64,000 nt of DNA from Ochotona curzoniae (lineage: Eukaryota; Chordata; Mammalia; Lagomorpha; Ochotonidae): NCBI RefSeq assembly GCF_017591425.1, contig NW_024466512.1:19285001-19349000 (forward strand), read 5' to 3'. The notes under the pieces are model-generated. The model saw nothing but the letters and a program-made list of their open reading frames with translations, did not search any database and was not told the DNA's origin. The position numbers and the translations under genes were made by a program. Position 1 is the stretch's first letter. The number at the start of each line of letters is the position of its first letter. Of this stretch, positions 21,481-34,043 are shown piece after piece.

Positions 21481-23419
21481 AGTCAAGGAGGGAACAGGTT
21501 AGATAGAAAAATGATTTTGATAGGAACCCTGGCTTACAAGCTGAGCGCAAGAAACCCAAGATCCATGATGATGACTAATGTGCTCTTTTGCATTGTAAAT
21601 TGCTTTAATAATACTAGATAATAAGAACACAGAGGATGCCTGGAGTCTGTCCATGAGAATCCTGAAGAAGATACCGGAAATCAAGCCCCACTCAGGTTCT
21701 CTAAGCTCTGCAGGGCTCTGTGGATGCAAAGATGAATAGGGCACAGCTTTGCCTTCAGATCAGGCAATACTTAAAGGAGTCAGAACAGACAAGAAGAATT
21801 TGCATGTGTGTGAGTACCTGGTTGTGACTGAGAGGAGTCAACCGCACCAGGTAGCAGCAACAAAGCCACATGAAACAAAGGACTCATGTGGCAACCCCAA
21901 GGGCAACAGAAATGCTTGGAGGTGTCTGGTGGAGCCCACCCACTGTCCCTCTTCCCTCCAGAGGATTTGAATTTTTCCACTTGTGGATGCAGGACTGGAA
22001 CTTCCCTGGAAGCTTCCAGTCAGCAGAGAAGTGAACTCTGATTATCATTCTAGAACTCCAAAATGAGGGAGCAAGAACAGGTGGAGCCTTTTCAGATCCA
22101 CCTGTTCTCAGCTTCATCAGGAAAACAGGCAACATGGCAGCCTTCTCTGTCACTGACAGTCTCCACCAAGTGCTCAAGGACTTTTTGTGGTCCATTTGAC
22201 CCAGGAATTCCCAATGTGGAGGGTAGGCTTGGTTGCGTTTGTGAACACCATACAACGACACATAAATGCATGCTCTCTTGAGTCCAGTTGGGTAGTAAGA
22301 ATACACTGCATTTGCTATGTTTACATTCTCAACATAATCATGACCCACACCCTTCAAGAAGTCAAAAGCATAGGTCCCACTCGTTCCTTCATCTGTTCAA
22401 TTTATTCTGCCATCATGATCAATGCTGACAATTAGGAGAGCACATGCCTGGCACTGTGGATTCCGGGAGCAGGGACTGTACCCAGCCTTCCGGATGAGCA
22501 ACTGACACATCATCATGTATTCCCAAAGGGCCTACCAGATAGGTGGACACAATTTTGAGCTTGTACAAAAAAGGGGGACTCCTCTGGCCTCCCATCAATA
22601 TTCCTTGGGATTCCCTAAGTCCCTTCCTCTCTACATCACTCCCAACCAGCCTCTTCTTACCTGTCTTTTACGAATACTTAGAGAACTCCCCCCTGGTGCC
22701 TGGCCCTAGGCCACACCTTGCTCACACACTGAAGCCATGCTTTGCAATGACACGGTGTGTCTCCACAGCAGAGAAAGCCATGATGAGTCTCCTGGCTTGC
22801 TCCTGGTTTCCCTTCTCCCTACCCCAGCCAGGAGATTTTTTCCTTGGAGAAGCAGTGATGAAGGCTTTCCCCATGTTTACAGTTGATGGAAGGAGAACAT
22901 ATGAGAATTGCCATGGTTACAGGCCCTGTTCTGCCTCCATCTGAGGGCCAGAGGGAGCTGCAGGAAAGCACTGCACAGCAGCTCCTGGTGACGCTCAACC
23001 CAGAATCATCATTTAAAGAAAGATGTTTACATCGGAGGAGAAATTGCTTCTCAAATAGCAAAGGAAAACACAAGGTTTGATGAGATTGCTATACAGAAGC
23101 TTGGTTGAGTTGTTTCTCTCCCCCACCCCCCGCCTGCCACTTACCCAGCCCTATTATTATTTAAGGTTGTTTTAAATCAAGCAAAGGGAGCAGGCAACAA
23201 AATGCAACTTCATGATAGGAGCTCTGGCAGGATCCCCAGGCCCAGGTCTGGCCTCACATCTCATCTCTCCAATCTCCTGTAGCCGCAGTTGTAGCCCAAG
23301 CTGCCAGGGTCAATATGTCCCCACAGACCCTATCCTGAAACCAGCCCAGAGCCCACAGAATTGACCCGCTTGACCTCCCTAGAGGTCAGTGGCCTCAAGC
23401 AGACCAGCCCAAGCTAGGA
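21481..23419. other. Unique sequence, no gene seen
   Basis: Nearly 2 kb of mostly unique sequence. The 157-codon minus-strand frame at 21884-22357 and the 133-codon plus-strand frame at 22543-22944 have no recognisable domains and overlap frames on the other strand. A C-rich run (cccccaccccccgcctg) lies near 23120. Confidence 0.45.
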
Positions 23420-23540
23420 CCCTACAACCAGAGTCCTATCCAGCTCTGCTCCTTCTTAGCTGTGTGTCCTGGGGCAGGTCTCCCATTTCCCTTCCAGTAA
23501 AGCCAAGGGTCAGATAGCCATCATGAGAGCAATGCCATGG
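23420..23540 (+). repeat. MIR SINE fragment
   Basis: The plus-strand MIR core is clear: agctctgctccttcttagct, gtgtgtcctggggcaggtct, cccatttcccttccagtaaa. These match ctgccacttactagctgtgt, gaccttgggcaagt and ttcctcatctgtaaaat. Confidence 0.75.
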
Positions 23541-25670
23541 GTTGCCATCCACCGGGGTCAGGTTCCTGGGAGCATATCTGAACCACCATTTGGTTGTTTA
23601 GGAACCCAGGGCAAGGTGCAAAACTTTTCCAAGTATCAGGGGAAACCAAAAATGGTGGTAGTACTTATAGCAAGGAGCAAGCATGCACAGAGCAGCACAC
23701 AGAAGTAGGTGTGGCCATGACGACGCCCAGCAATGGGCCCTGTCATTGCTTTAGCTGCAACATGCAAGAGGAATCTCTGCTCTTTCAGAAAGCCTAGGAA
23801 TTAATTCCTTTATTCCACACAGACATTGTCTGGGCTGCCAGATGGAAAGAGAAACTGTTGGCATCCTAACAGAAGGATTCCCACCCCTTCCCTCTTCTCC
23901 TTCCTCTCCACCCCAGCTCCTCTGCCTGGATGAAAGTATGAATGAGGGTGTGGGAGGGAGGAAACCGTGTGGCAATATGAAGGGAGGTTAGGCTGAGAGG
24001 ACCGCCAGAGAAGGCCACACTGCCCATGGTGGCAGGTGCCAGCCATCCCGAGGACAGGTCCCTGCCGTGAGGGACCAGCAGGAAGCCTGGAGCTTTCACA
24101 CCAGGGGCCAGGAAGCAGAGACATCCTCTGAGTGATCCCTAAAGAAGTTAATCAGAAGCCAAGGGAGGGGTCTCAGTGGGAGCAGCGCGAGCAGAAGGCA
24201 AGTTGCTATGATGATGGAGCACTCTTGGTGCCAGGTCCAGAGCCGAGCAGGTGCCCTCATGTGCAGCAGCTCCATGTGGGCCATCTGATACAGGAGGGGA
24301 AGGCTCCACCCCACAAGGAACCTCATTACATGTTGTCCAGGCCTGTGGGTATACACTGATCAGAATACCTAAGCCATGATACACACAGTGAGCAATCCCT
24401 GGTTACCACATACACTAAAACCTCATTCTCTGCAGTGCTGTCCGGCGCATGCCACACGTGGTACAGCACTATGACCTTACAGCCCTGTAGAGACAAACAC
24501 CCCAGCTGCTCCCAATGTAAGAATGAAAAAGTAAAGTTTCTCTTTAACCTGTGACAGTTGGGAGTTTAACTCAATGTCCAGATTCAGAATCCAGCGCCTG
24601 ACCTGCTCCCAGGGACCCCTTAAGACAGGTGTGGAAGAGCCCAAAGCCCACCCTCATAGACATGCAAACCAGCCTCTCTCCTTGTTGAAGGGATAGAGCT
24701 ACCAGCAGTGCCAGCTAAGCAGCACTGTGAGGATGAGGCAGGTGTGCTGGGAACTTCAGAAGGAGCATCCCAATGGGCTATCGAGGGACTCAGAGGGGAG
24801 GGAGTTGATGGGATTTACTTCTTGGAGCAGAAGACTTGGCAGGAAGATAGAGCCACATTCAGAAAGAGCAGGGGGATGGAGACATGTCCAGTGGGGGCTT
24901 GGAGGAAGGGAATGCCCCTTATGTGGGCAATGAGGTGTGGTATAAGGTCTTGGGGCCACAGGAGTGTCCTGGATTTCAGGGTCGAGAGCTGTGTGCTACC
25001 CACAGAGAGGCTCTGGGAACTTCAATAAGGCCCAGACCGACTTCTGAACTCCCACACCTTCACACACTTCCAAGCCTCTGCTCAAAAGGAAAGTCATTCT
25101 TCATAATGATGTACCTGAGCCCCAAACTTGCTGACCTGGGAAAACCCTTCCCAGTGATTTATTCATCTCCCAGCACTAAGACAACTGCCTCATTATTTTA
25201 TGTCACACATGGCAGAGGCACCCTTTCCCTCCTGCAGTCAGACTAGGCTTCTGTGTGGCCAGAAAAGTCCAGAAGATCCCAAAAGAGTCCCCACCCCAGG
25301 CCAGTGTGGCTCAGCAAGACTACTTATAGCACTTTGCCCCAGGGTCTACAAGGATCCCTCAGTTCCCCCAGGGACTGGGCTCAATGGGTCCAGGCTAAGA
25401 GAAACTCTGGGCTCATTGTGCCAGCCAGTAAACCAAATTTTGGATGATTCAATTCAGCTGCCTATGAGATCAGGGCCCTGTACACTGACAGTCACTCTAG
25501 AAAGACTTGGTAGAATCGTAGGCACTTGGCTGTGATCAGGACCTGTCTATTACTTTAGACTTTTCTAGCCTCCGAGGACAACAGAAATGATGAGCAATTG
25601 ATCAGGTAAAACTTGCTGTACGGACCCTGAGGATATGGCTTCCCCACTGTCTAATACAGATGTATGACAG
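23541..25670. other. Unique sequence, no gene seen
   Basis: About 2.1 kb with no named repeat. Overlapping frames of up to 120 codons lie on both strands. None shows a known protein motif. Confidence 0.45.
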
Positions 25671-25880
25671 ATGGATGGATGAATGGATAGATGATGGATA
25701 GATATGGGTAGATGAATGGATGTGTGGGTGAATGAATGGAAGAATGGATGGAGGGATGGAGGGAGAAGTGGATAGATGGATGGATGGGTGGATAGATATG
25801 TGAGTGTGTGGCTGGGTGGATGGCTGGAACAATGGATGGATGGATCGATGGACAGGTGGGTGTGTATATGAATGGATGGG
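25671..25880. repeat. (TGGA)n-type tetranucleotide array
   Basis: About 210 bp of imperfect TGGA/TAGA/TGAA units with interspersed GTGG and GGGA variants. The minus strand has no stop in two frames (116 and 117 codons), giving Ser-Ile-His-rich translations typical of tetranucleotide repeats. This is low complexity and not a gene. Many interruptions suggest an old array. Confidence 0.95.
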
Positions 25881-28810
25881 TATAGGGATAATCTTAAGAG
25901 ATCTCTCTTGTCCAATATACTTCAAGCTTGCCCTAAATCTTCCTCCCTCCTCCACAGGGTCAGTCTTTTTTATTTAGGCTGTGCCCAAAGTCTCTAGAGG
26001 CAGACTAATTCATTTTCTCAGTTGTTTATGATGTTGTAATATAAAAATAACTCAGTGTCACATCTCAAACATTTTGTATAGCAGTCAGCCTCCTAATTAA
26101 CACCATTGTCTAGCAGGCACTCAGCAGCCTGTCCCTGCCGAACTGCCTGTGGGTCCCCACAATGGCATGCCAGGCCTGGTATAGCCTGCATCAAGTCCCA
26201 GCTAGTGAGCTACTTCCCCTGCATTGCAAAGTCACAAACATTTCAGACAATTTCAGTTAGAGGCAGCTAATGCCATCACAGTCCACAGCATTATGGGTCA
26301 AGAACATATATGTGAGGAAACGACGTCTGTCTTTAAGAAGTACCACCAGGACTTCCTTCTACAGCCTCACCTCTGCCCAGCCCAGCTCTCATACTGCAGG
26401 AAGCCATCCCTGATTGTTTATGTTTCATCAAATCAGTTTCCTTCCAACCTCAACAAATTTCCATCTACTCCATGTCTCAACTCTTTTTTCAACCCCAGCT
26501 CCTCACAGAAGGTGTCCTTTACTAGTTTCTCCCCACAAACAAAAAAGAATTACAGGGCAGAATCTAAAATGTTCACTGGACCATGTCTTATTTGGGGGTA
26601 GCTACTGGAACTTTATTAAAGACACAAATCCAAGTCCCACTTCCTCTTTCATTTAAAAAGAAGATAGAATGGGTCCAGGTTACAGGTCTAAAACTATGTG
26701 ATTTGGGAAGCCTACATGAAGGAAAAAACACAAGATTTCAAATATAAAATAAGGTCCAGGACTGGAAGGCACCCGTGCCAGGAGGATGGCTTTGCTAGGT
26801 GCAGGCAGGAAATGCATGTTTCCATAGCACGACCAGTCCTAAACTGGAGGCAGGCCTCTCTGCAACTAGAAGCAGCAAGTACACAAGAGGATCCTTTGTC
26901 TGAGAGCTGGAGAAAGGGAGGCTACTGGGAGCTAATCAAGCCCATCACCCATCCTCTGCTGCTCTGCCTTGCAAATAAACGATTCTTAAAAACAAAACAA
27001 CAACAACAAAAAAACACAAAGTTTTAACAAGCCACGAATCAATATCAATAAAAATAGTTGAAGAAAAATGACAATATATGGATTTAAAAAGGACAACTCT
27101 GTCATACTGAAGAATGCCAAGTAATTTCATCCCTCAGGACAGGAAGTTAACATCCTAATGCTACCTGTGGGCTGAATAGTGACTTCCATTCTAAAGATAT
27201 AACAAGGAACAGCATGTAATTGACAGTGGACAAAAAAACTGTAAATGACAATAGAGAAACCAAACACTACCCAACCCAGGTGACCAATGTATATGATATT
27301 GGTCATGATAATAGCCTGTACCCTTGATACCAAGGTGCTGAAAACAGTACTTTGTCTTCCTGCCCAAACCCCGTAACACCAGATTGCTAATAACGGAAAC
27401 CTTAGACAAATCTTACTTGAGGAATGTTCTCCAAAACAGAAGCTCAGGGCTCCTCAAAAATGCCAACATCTTCAGCCACATCTTCAGTTCATGATCATTT
27501 TGCCTTCTCCAGAACTCCTGAAACTCCAAGACACATGCTAAGGAGTATGGGAATATTATAGACAGAGCCTCGGGCTGGAGTTTAAGAGAACAGAAACTCA
27601 GTTTTAGCTTTAGTAATAAACCGTGAGCCTTTGGAGCCACTGACCATCCTCTCTAGGACACAAATTCCTCTTCATTATTTTAACCCATATAGCTAATCTT
27701 ATCATTGCCTGTGCTAGACTAGCGATAAGTGAATTCAACCAGATAACAGACAATAGCCCTTTTAACTCTATGCCAGGACATGAGCTAAAGCTTTTGACAT
27801 ACACCAAAAGCAGAATACGTTACATAAATACAAACCACCCATCACACACGTGCTAACCAGGTCAACTCACAATACAATTACCTGTCCATGGTAAGCCTTA
27901 GTCACAGGTGTCCTAAATGCTAGTTGAGCCATGTGGGCTCCTCACACCAGGAAACCCCATATAGACACAGGGAGAGGAGAGAACTAGCCAGGGGACTGCT
28001 CTGGGCAAAAGTGCTATATCCAGAAAGAAACAGGGCTGCCATGGTGCCATGAACAAGACAGACAAAGGCTGAGACTTCTGGAAAAAATCATAGGGGCAGC
28101 TTAGATAGCCTTTGTGCAGCAGTCCTGGCCAGCCAGTGGGAAAGGCAACAACCTAGCAGACTTAAGTCCTGTAGGAATAGGGCCTGGGCCATTTAGCAGG
28201 TGAATCAGGGGCCCAGCCCTTGGGGTACAGATCTTTCCTGAACTTTCATCTCTTTCTCTTTCCAGACAGGAAAAGCCAGTCACAGAAATTCTACTCTGAT
28301 GTTCCTTCTTATTCTGTATTAATTCACAGGAACATTCCACAGTAAATGCTCTAGAGATTGGGTCATAGAACCTTCAGGAAAGCATCTCCTTCAGAAATAA
28401 ATCAGAGGTACCCAGAATAGCCAAATAGTCTATGAGAGGGAGTAGGATGGTGTTACCAGGGCTGTGCAGAGGGAGGGGTCGGGGCAACTAACTAGCAGAG
28501 AGCTTGGATTTTGCAAGGGGGTAAGAATCCTGGAGACTGGGGCCCCACTATGTGAACACACTTCATGGTTACAGTGGTCAGTAGCATGTGACCTCTGGTT
28601 TGGCACGATTTTCAGTCCAAGCCATCAGCACTTCTGACGTTTGGCTACAGCCTCCTTTCTAAGAGGGTCTGTTCCATCAGGATCACTGACACCCTTTAGA
28701 AATGCAAGGCTTGAAACTTGGAACATGGGAGATGGATGGAGGAAAGGGGGAGTAAGGGTATGGCTCTCCCCTCTAGGTTAGTGCAGAGGAAAGAGCAGGG
28801 GCATACGCAT
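25881..28810. other. Mostly unique sequence with weak repeat traces
   Basis: At 26930-27010 the text ctgcttctgcct-like cctctgctgctctgccttgc, then aaataaacgattcttaaaa, resembles a C-repeat tail but the body upstream is not convincing. Around 27395-27500 the words cggaaaccttagacaaatct and cctcaaaaatgccaacatct look like an ancient mammalian repeat I cannot name. No gene is supported. Confidence 0.4.
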
Positions 28811-28852
28811 ACCACCACCACCACCACCACCACCACACACACACACACACAC
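28811..28852. repeat. (ACC)n(AC)n compound microsatellite
   Basis: About eight ACC trinucleotides run directly into nine AC dinucleotides. The 98-codon plus-strand frame across it reads as Thr-rich low complexity and is not a gene. Confidence 0.95.
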
Positions 28853-29930
28853 TGGGTCAACCTTCAACCTTCAATGCTCTGTTTTGTCACAGAAGACCTT
28901 CCAGGCAGTCTTTTCTGGACTCCTGTCGCAGAGGACTGCTGGCTGGTCAGCCCAATAGGCGGCAGTGTGGAGACTGGTGGGCAGGTGAAGCTGGAGAATC
29001 TCTCCCTTGTTTGACAGATGCTGCTCCTGACTGGCTGCAGCTCCCAACTGAGACACCTGCCTTGTGGCTCTGATTCCTATCAAGTGACTATCTATTCCTG
29101 TGCTCTGGTACACTGCCTCATCCTTCTGACCCCCCAGGCTGGGAGCAACCATGCATTCCTACTGTTACCAGTGCCCCCTAGGCTGCCCTTCCTCTTGGCC
29201 TGAAGCTTCTGGATCACAGTGCAGTAAGTGTTCAATATAAAACTCACAGAGACACCTGCTACCTGGTTGTCTCAGCCTCTGACACTAGTTCCCTGATTGT
29301 GTTACAATCACAAGCCCAAGAGGCAAATTGTCTTTGTCCCATGATTCTCCATGTGGCTTGTCAACAGGTGTGCTCCAAGTGAGTAACCTGGGGAGTCCAC
29401 ACAGCTACGAGAGGACCCCAACCCTCTCTTTAGTCTAGGGATTTGAACTGCCAGGCCAACAGTTCCCCATCCCTAACATCCTTCCACCAAGCACCCAATA
29501 GCTGGATATTCTGAGAGCTCACTAAGGGCTAGAAAATCCAGCCAGTGGCCAGAGAGGAAAAGAGATTCAGAAGTGCAGGCTTTGAGAGAATCAGGGCAGC
29601 TTACAAGGAAAGCCAGTCTTTTCCCCAGTCCACTCCTACTGAAGGAGACTCCTAAGCCTGCCCAAGTGTCCAAGGGTCTGAATTCAAAGCAGCACTGGTG
29701 GTGGTTTGCTGCCAACCAACAGTGACCTTGTTAGTGAACCTCAGTTGTCCATAATGGTGGCCATCAATCACACGTGGTGCTGTTAAATACATGTGGTGCT
29801 TCAGTGGCACAGACCTCATCTCCAAAGCTCATGCTGCTGCTGGTAGCTGCCAGATTGAAAGGAGCAAATCCAAAATATCTCCCCCATCACAGAAGTCTTG
29901 TTGGGCAGTGCTCTTTGAGACAAAGCTGCC
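28853..29930. other. Unique sequence with a possible DNA-transposon remnant
   Basis: At about 29760-29925 the text cacacgtggtgctgttaaat, acatgtggtgcttcagtggc, then ttgttgggcagtgctctttg, vaguely follows an ancient MITE carrying cacatgtggctattgagcac and ttggacagcac blocks. The match is weak. No gene is recognised in the rest. Confidence 0.35.
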
Positions 29931-31120
29931 TTAGTCAATACAGAAAGAAGTAAACGTGTACAGTACAGATTAACCAATTACATTGTAACAACTGCATGTT
30001 CTCCCCGGTGTGCATGAGACCACATGATGATTGGGGCTTTATGCAGAAACGGCTTTTAGCTGAAAATAGGATGGAGGTTTCAGCTGAGTGGAAGAGGTGG
30101 GGAGATGATTTTCTCACGTCCTTCCCAAAGCCGCACGTGTAAGAAGTTGGTGGGATTAATGTAAGCACATAAACCCACCAAAAGCAGAAGCTTTTTCGAA
30201 ATAAAAAAGATATTTACTTGACTGGAAAAGTGAAGAAGCAACATGTTTACTCTGTACTTGGTTCTCTAGAGGAAATGAAACAAAAAAGATCATCTCTTCT
30301 GAAAATGTCTTTAACACGGCATAAGGCCAGGTTTCTGAAAGGAATGCTGGCGCTGAGCAAATGAGATATTTAACCTGTCTGCTCTGACAAGAAAATTAAA
30401 GACAATTGAGCGGGGCATTAAACTTGGAGAAACAGACACGGTTCCTTTCCATTATACCCCCTCCCTGAGCAGCCCCTAGCTAGAAAGAAACAGCTCTATT
30501 TCTGGCTCATTCCAAATCTAACTTGTTTATGGGGCTGAGTGGCAGAGGACCAGAGGACAAAGGAGTTGTTTGTTAACCCTTAAAAATTGATGCTTTCATT
30601 ACATACCAAAGTGATGGAGCGGTTACCGAGAGGCAGCTCTGATCTGGATAAAGAAGAACCCATCCCTCAGAACTGGTTCTCACTGACAGTTTGCTGGGTG
30701 CACATGTCCTATTTCAATAACTTTTTGATATGATCGGAGAATTTGCACTTCAGTAACCGGTCTGATCGATAATGCTGCTTCCAGAACCACCTCTCCGGGG
30801 AGCAGTTCCATGGAGGACCGCCAGAGGGCGCTCTGTCAGTCCACTCAGGGCTCTGCTGAAAGCCGCAGGAGGAAGGGCTGATTGGCAAGGAATGGCACAC
30901 ATTGACTATGATTTGGTAAAACGTGGTACAACAAGATGATGACTGAAAGACACTCTATGATCATCGTCCCACAGAGACCCCAATTTGAGCAGCTACTCAC
31001 ACACCAAGGCGCCATCACAATAGCTACAGAAACAAGGTGAGAGATCGCAGTGCCTAGTTTTGGAAGAACAATAAGAAAAGCCACATTGGATAAACCAATA
31101 AGGAAAGAGCTGTTCATGTC
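29931..31120. promoter_or_regulatory. Repeat-poor block, candidate conserved noncoding region
   Basis: I recognise no interspersed repeat across about 1.2 kb, unlike its flanks. The sequence is rich in factor-like words: ccgcacgtgt (an E-box), ttgtttgttaac, gcattaaac, tgatcgataat, and a strong CTCF-like motif at 30818-30832. Frames of 77, 63 and 90 codons are present on the minus strand without known domains. A regulatory role is inferred from repeat depletion only. Confidence 0.4.
30818..30832 (+). promoter_or_regulatory. CTCF-binding-like motif
   Basis: The 15-mer ccgccagagggcgct matches the CTCF core (ccaccagggggcgct as commonly given) at 13 of 15 positions, including the invariant ag and ggcgc. 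CTCF is the zinc-finger protein that anchors chromatin loops, and motif orientation sets loop direction. Here it points along the plus strand. The site is not inside a recognisable repeat. Binding is not shown by the sequence alone. Confidence 0.65.
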
Positions 31121-32379
31121 ACCCCTTACTTGGCTCTAAAGAGTATAGGGTGGAGAGAGAGGCTTCCTGCCTAGAAGAGTAAGAGGGGGTGAAGGGGAAT
31201 GGGAGGGAATGAAGTCTGGTTGCAGATTTGAATCCCATGATCAGGCCCAATGTGATAAAATTCAGTTAGACAGAGTCCCATGGCCCCTACCCCACACCCA
31301 GGCTCACACCTGAAGACTTACTTGGAGCCTCATAGCCAGATGTCCTCTTCCACCTCTTCTCCAATCTCCAGCAAACAATAGAGCAAGAACCTTGTGGCTG
31401 TAGAGCTAGTAGGAGATGAAGCTTAGCACCTCCTTTCCTTGGAACCAGAGCCAGGAATCCTACCTCTAGGCTGGTGCTCAGAGACATTGCATGGCAGCAG
31501 GCAGATATCTGTAAGCACAACAGACTAATTTCACCATGTGTCACCACCACCCTCAAGGAGGCCTGCTGTGCACTGAGAGATTCCGTAGGACATAACGACT
31601 TTGACGCTAAAGCTGGAGCCAGTGTGGACAGCCCAGGGGAGGCAACAATTGTTCATCTGCCAACCTGGAGAAGACAGTAGGGAATCACAGGCCTGTGTCT
31701 GGGGCCTCAGTGTCAACCTGGTGAAGGTTAACACAGGTAAAGGCTAACACAGGTAAAGGCTAGTGGCCCTTGTCTAATGGCTGTCAACAGAATCTCCTGA
31801 CGGCATCAGTATCAGGTAGAGACTTGTACCACAGAAGCTCATCTATCACCACCATGAGCTTGGCGAGTACCTGCCAAGATTTCACAGGGCCTAATGACTG
31901 TGAGCCACAGACGTGACGCTCCGGGGACTTGCCTAGGTGTTGATGGCCACAGAGTTGTGAATCTGGGCTTGGCTCAGGCCCAGGAACAGACTTGTAGGAA
32001 AGAACTGTTCTTTCTTAGGCACATCCCCTATTCATTTTGAACAACATACCAAATACAGTTTTGAGGAAAATCTGAGCTTAGGGAGTATTGTAGAAATGAA
32101 ACAGTAAAAACACACCAACAACAGAACTGAAGCAAACATCAATCTATGACACTGTCTAGTGTTGAATAGTACAAGCATCTGTAGGCTCGTAGAAAATAAA
32201 CAGAATTCCAAGAATTTCTGGAAGTGCAACCACAAATGAAGACAGATGACTGTAATGGAGCTTCAAGGGACAGACGACACCACACACCAAGTGTTAAGAA
32301 CTTTCAGAAAACTATGACCTCGCATGACATAAGGTGTCAGAGACCAGCCTGCTAGAAACTTGAAATTGTTAAATGCTCA
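31121..32379. other. Unique sequence upstream of the L1; short 16-bp repeats
   Basis: At 31723-31762 the 16-bp unit aaaggctaacacaggt occurs about two and a half times. The part from about 32030 to 32380 is A-rich on the plus strand and could be an eroded 5' portion of the following L1, but I cannot align it. No gene is seen. Confidence 0.45.
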
Positions 32380-34043
32380 GGTGAAGATTTCTAAAGAGTG
32401 TCTTTAAAGAAACTCAATGCTGAACTTCAATAGAATCCAGAGAAATCTAAAAATCTAATACTCTTAACAGAGAGATACAAATGACAAAAATAAATCAAAC
32501 AGAAATTCTTGAAGCACATTAAGTGAAATGTAGACTGTTTAAGAGTAGAGTTAAGAGCAGAACAGATCAAAGATGAAAGAAGTGGTGAGCATGAAGTCAG
32601 GCTGTTTGAAATTATACAGTTGGAGAAGAAAAAAATTAAGATCGAGAAAATCTGCAAAAACTTTGGGACAGTATGAAAAGAGAAAATATCTGAGTTAATT
32701 GGGATTTGAGAGAGATGAGAATGTCAAGGGGATAGAAAACATATTCAAAGAAATAATAGCAGAAAAATTCCCAGTGCCACCAAAGATGCAACTATACAGA
32801 TACAATACGTCAAATGCAACTATAAGATTCAATACAACCAAATAGACCCCATGACATATTACAATTAAGTTTTCTAAGGTTTAAATATAAAGAAGAGATT
32901 CTACAAAACCTAGAGATTATTCTAAACCCATTACATGATGACAGCATTATCTTGATAACAAGATCATACAAAGAAACAGCAAAAACCCAAGCTACAATAT
33001 CCTTGATGATCATAGATGTAAAAATCCTCTAGAAATACTGAGCAAACTGAAGACAACAGCTCATCCAGTTGTGTCACCATCATCAAGTGGGATCCAAGCA
33101 AGGTTCACCATCCACAAATCAGGAAAGAAGAGACCACATTTACAGAACAAAGGACAAAAATTATATGATCATCTCAATAAATGCAGAAAGGGAATTTTAA
33201 AGTGTTAAACATGATTTCATGTCAAAAAACCAACTCCAAACAAATTAGATGTAGAAGGAATATACATCAAGCTAATAAATGCCATATTTAACCAGCCAAC
33301 TGCTAACACCGCAATAAATAGGGGAAAGAACAACCACTTCTATTTTTATTCAGCACAGTACAAAAAGTCATAAAGTAATTAGGCAGGAGAAAGTAATAAA
33401 GAAAACTCACATTGGAAAGGAAGATTGTCAGTCGCTATTTGTAGAAGACATCATCTTAAACATAGAAAATCTCAGAGATGCCACTGAGAAGATATTAAAA
33501 CTACTAAACAGAGCAAAGGAGAAGGATGCAGGCCATTGCACAAAAACACTAGCATTACCACATACCAACAGCAATTATCTGGAAGAAAAAAAATCACGTT
33601 TACAGTAACCACTCTAAAAAGTAAAACACTCAAGAATAGAAGTAACTAAAGAGATAAAGGATGGCTATGATGAAACAACACGTCATTGATGAAAAAATTT
33701 TAACAGGACACAAAGAAATGGGGTTAATAACAGAGTGCTGTAAGAACTCAAACAGTTCAATAGTACAGAAACAAATGATCCAATTTAAAAGTGGGTGGGA
33801 GAGCTAAGCAGACACTGCTCAAAGGAAAATATACAAATGCCTAACAGTAACATTTTCTAAAAATGCTCAATATCCCTATCAATCAGGAAACTACAAACCA
33901 AACCACAATGAGATATCATCTCACCCAGTTTGACTGGCTATTATCAAAAAGACAAAAAGGACAAGTGTTGGGTGTAGAGAAAAATGAGCCCCGGAGCACT
34001 GTTGATGAGAACATAAATTGTCACAGACAAAAAGAGTGTGGAT
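32380..34043 (+). mobile_element. Old L1 (L1M/HAL1-type), internally deleted
   Basis: About 32400-32890 follows L1 ORF1: a coiled-coil-encoding stretch (aaatcaaacagaaattcttg), then gagcatgaagtcaggctgtt and ttcaaagaaataatagcaga. From about 32890 it jumps into the reverse-transcriptase part of ORF2, e.g. aatatccttgatgatcatag, atcatctcaataaatgcaga and tttgtagaagacatcatctt. The last encodes Phe-Val-Glu-Asp at 33438-33449 where active elements have Phe-Ala-Asp-Asp. The 3' end of the coding part (aaaccacaatgagatatcat) follows. Multiple stops make it a dead copy. The region between ORF1 and the RT, including the endonuclease, is missing. Confidence 0.85.

Noticed and set aside
21884..22357. 157-codon minus-strand frame
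   Set aside because: No domain recognised, and other frames overlap it on both strands.
25565..25955. Two minus-strand frames of 116 and 117 codons rich in Ser, Ile, His and Pro
   Set aside because: They translate the TGGA tetranucleotide array and lack any non-repetitive domain.
26760..27010. CSINE in plus orientation
   Set aside because: Only the last 60 bases resemble a C-repeat tail. The body does not follow the consensus.
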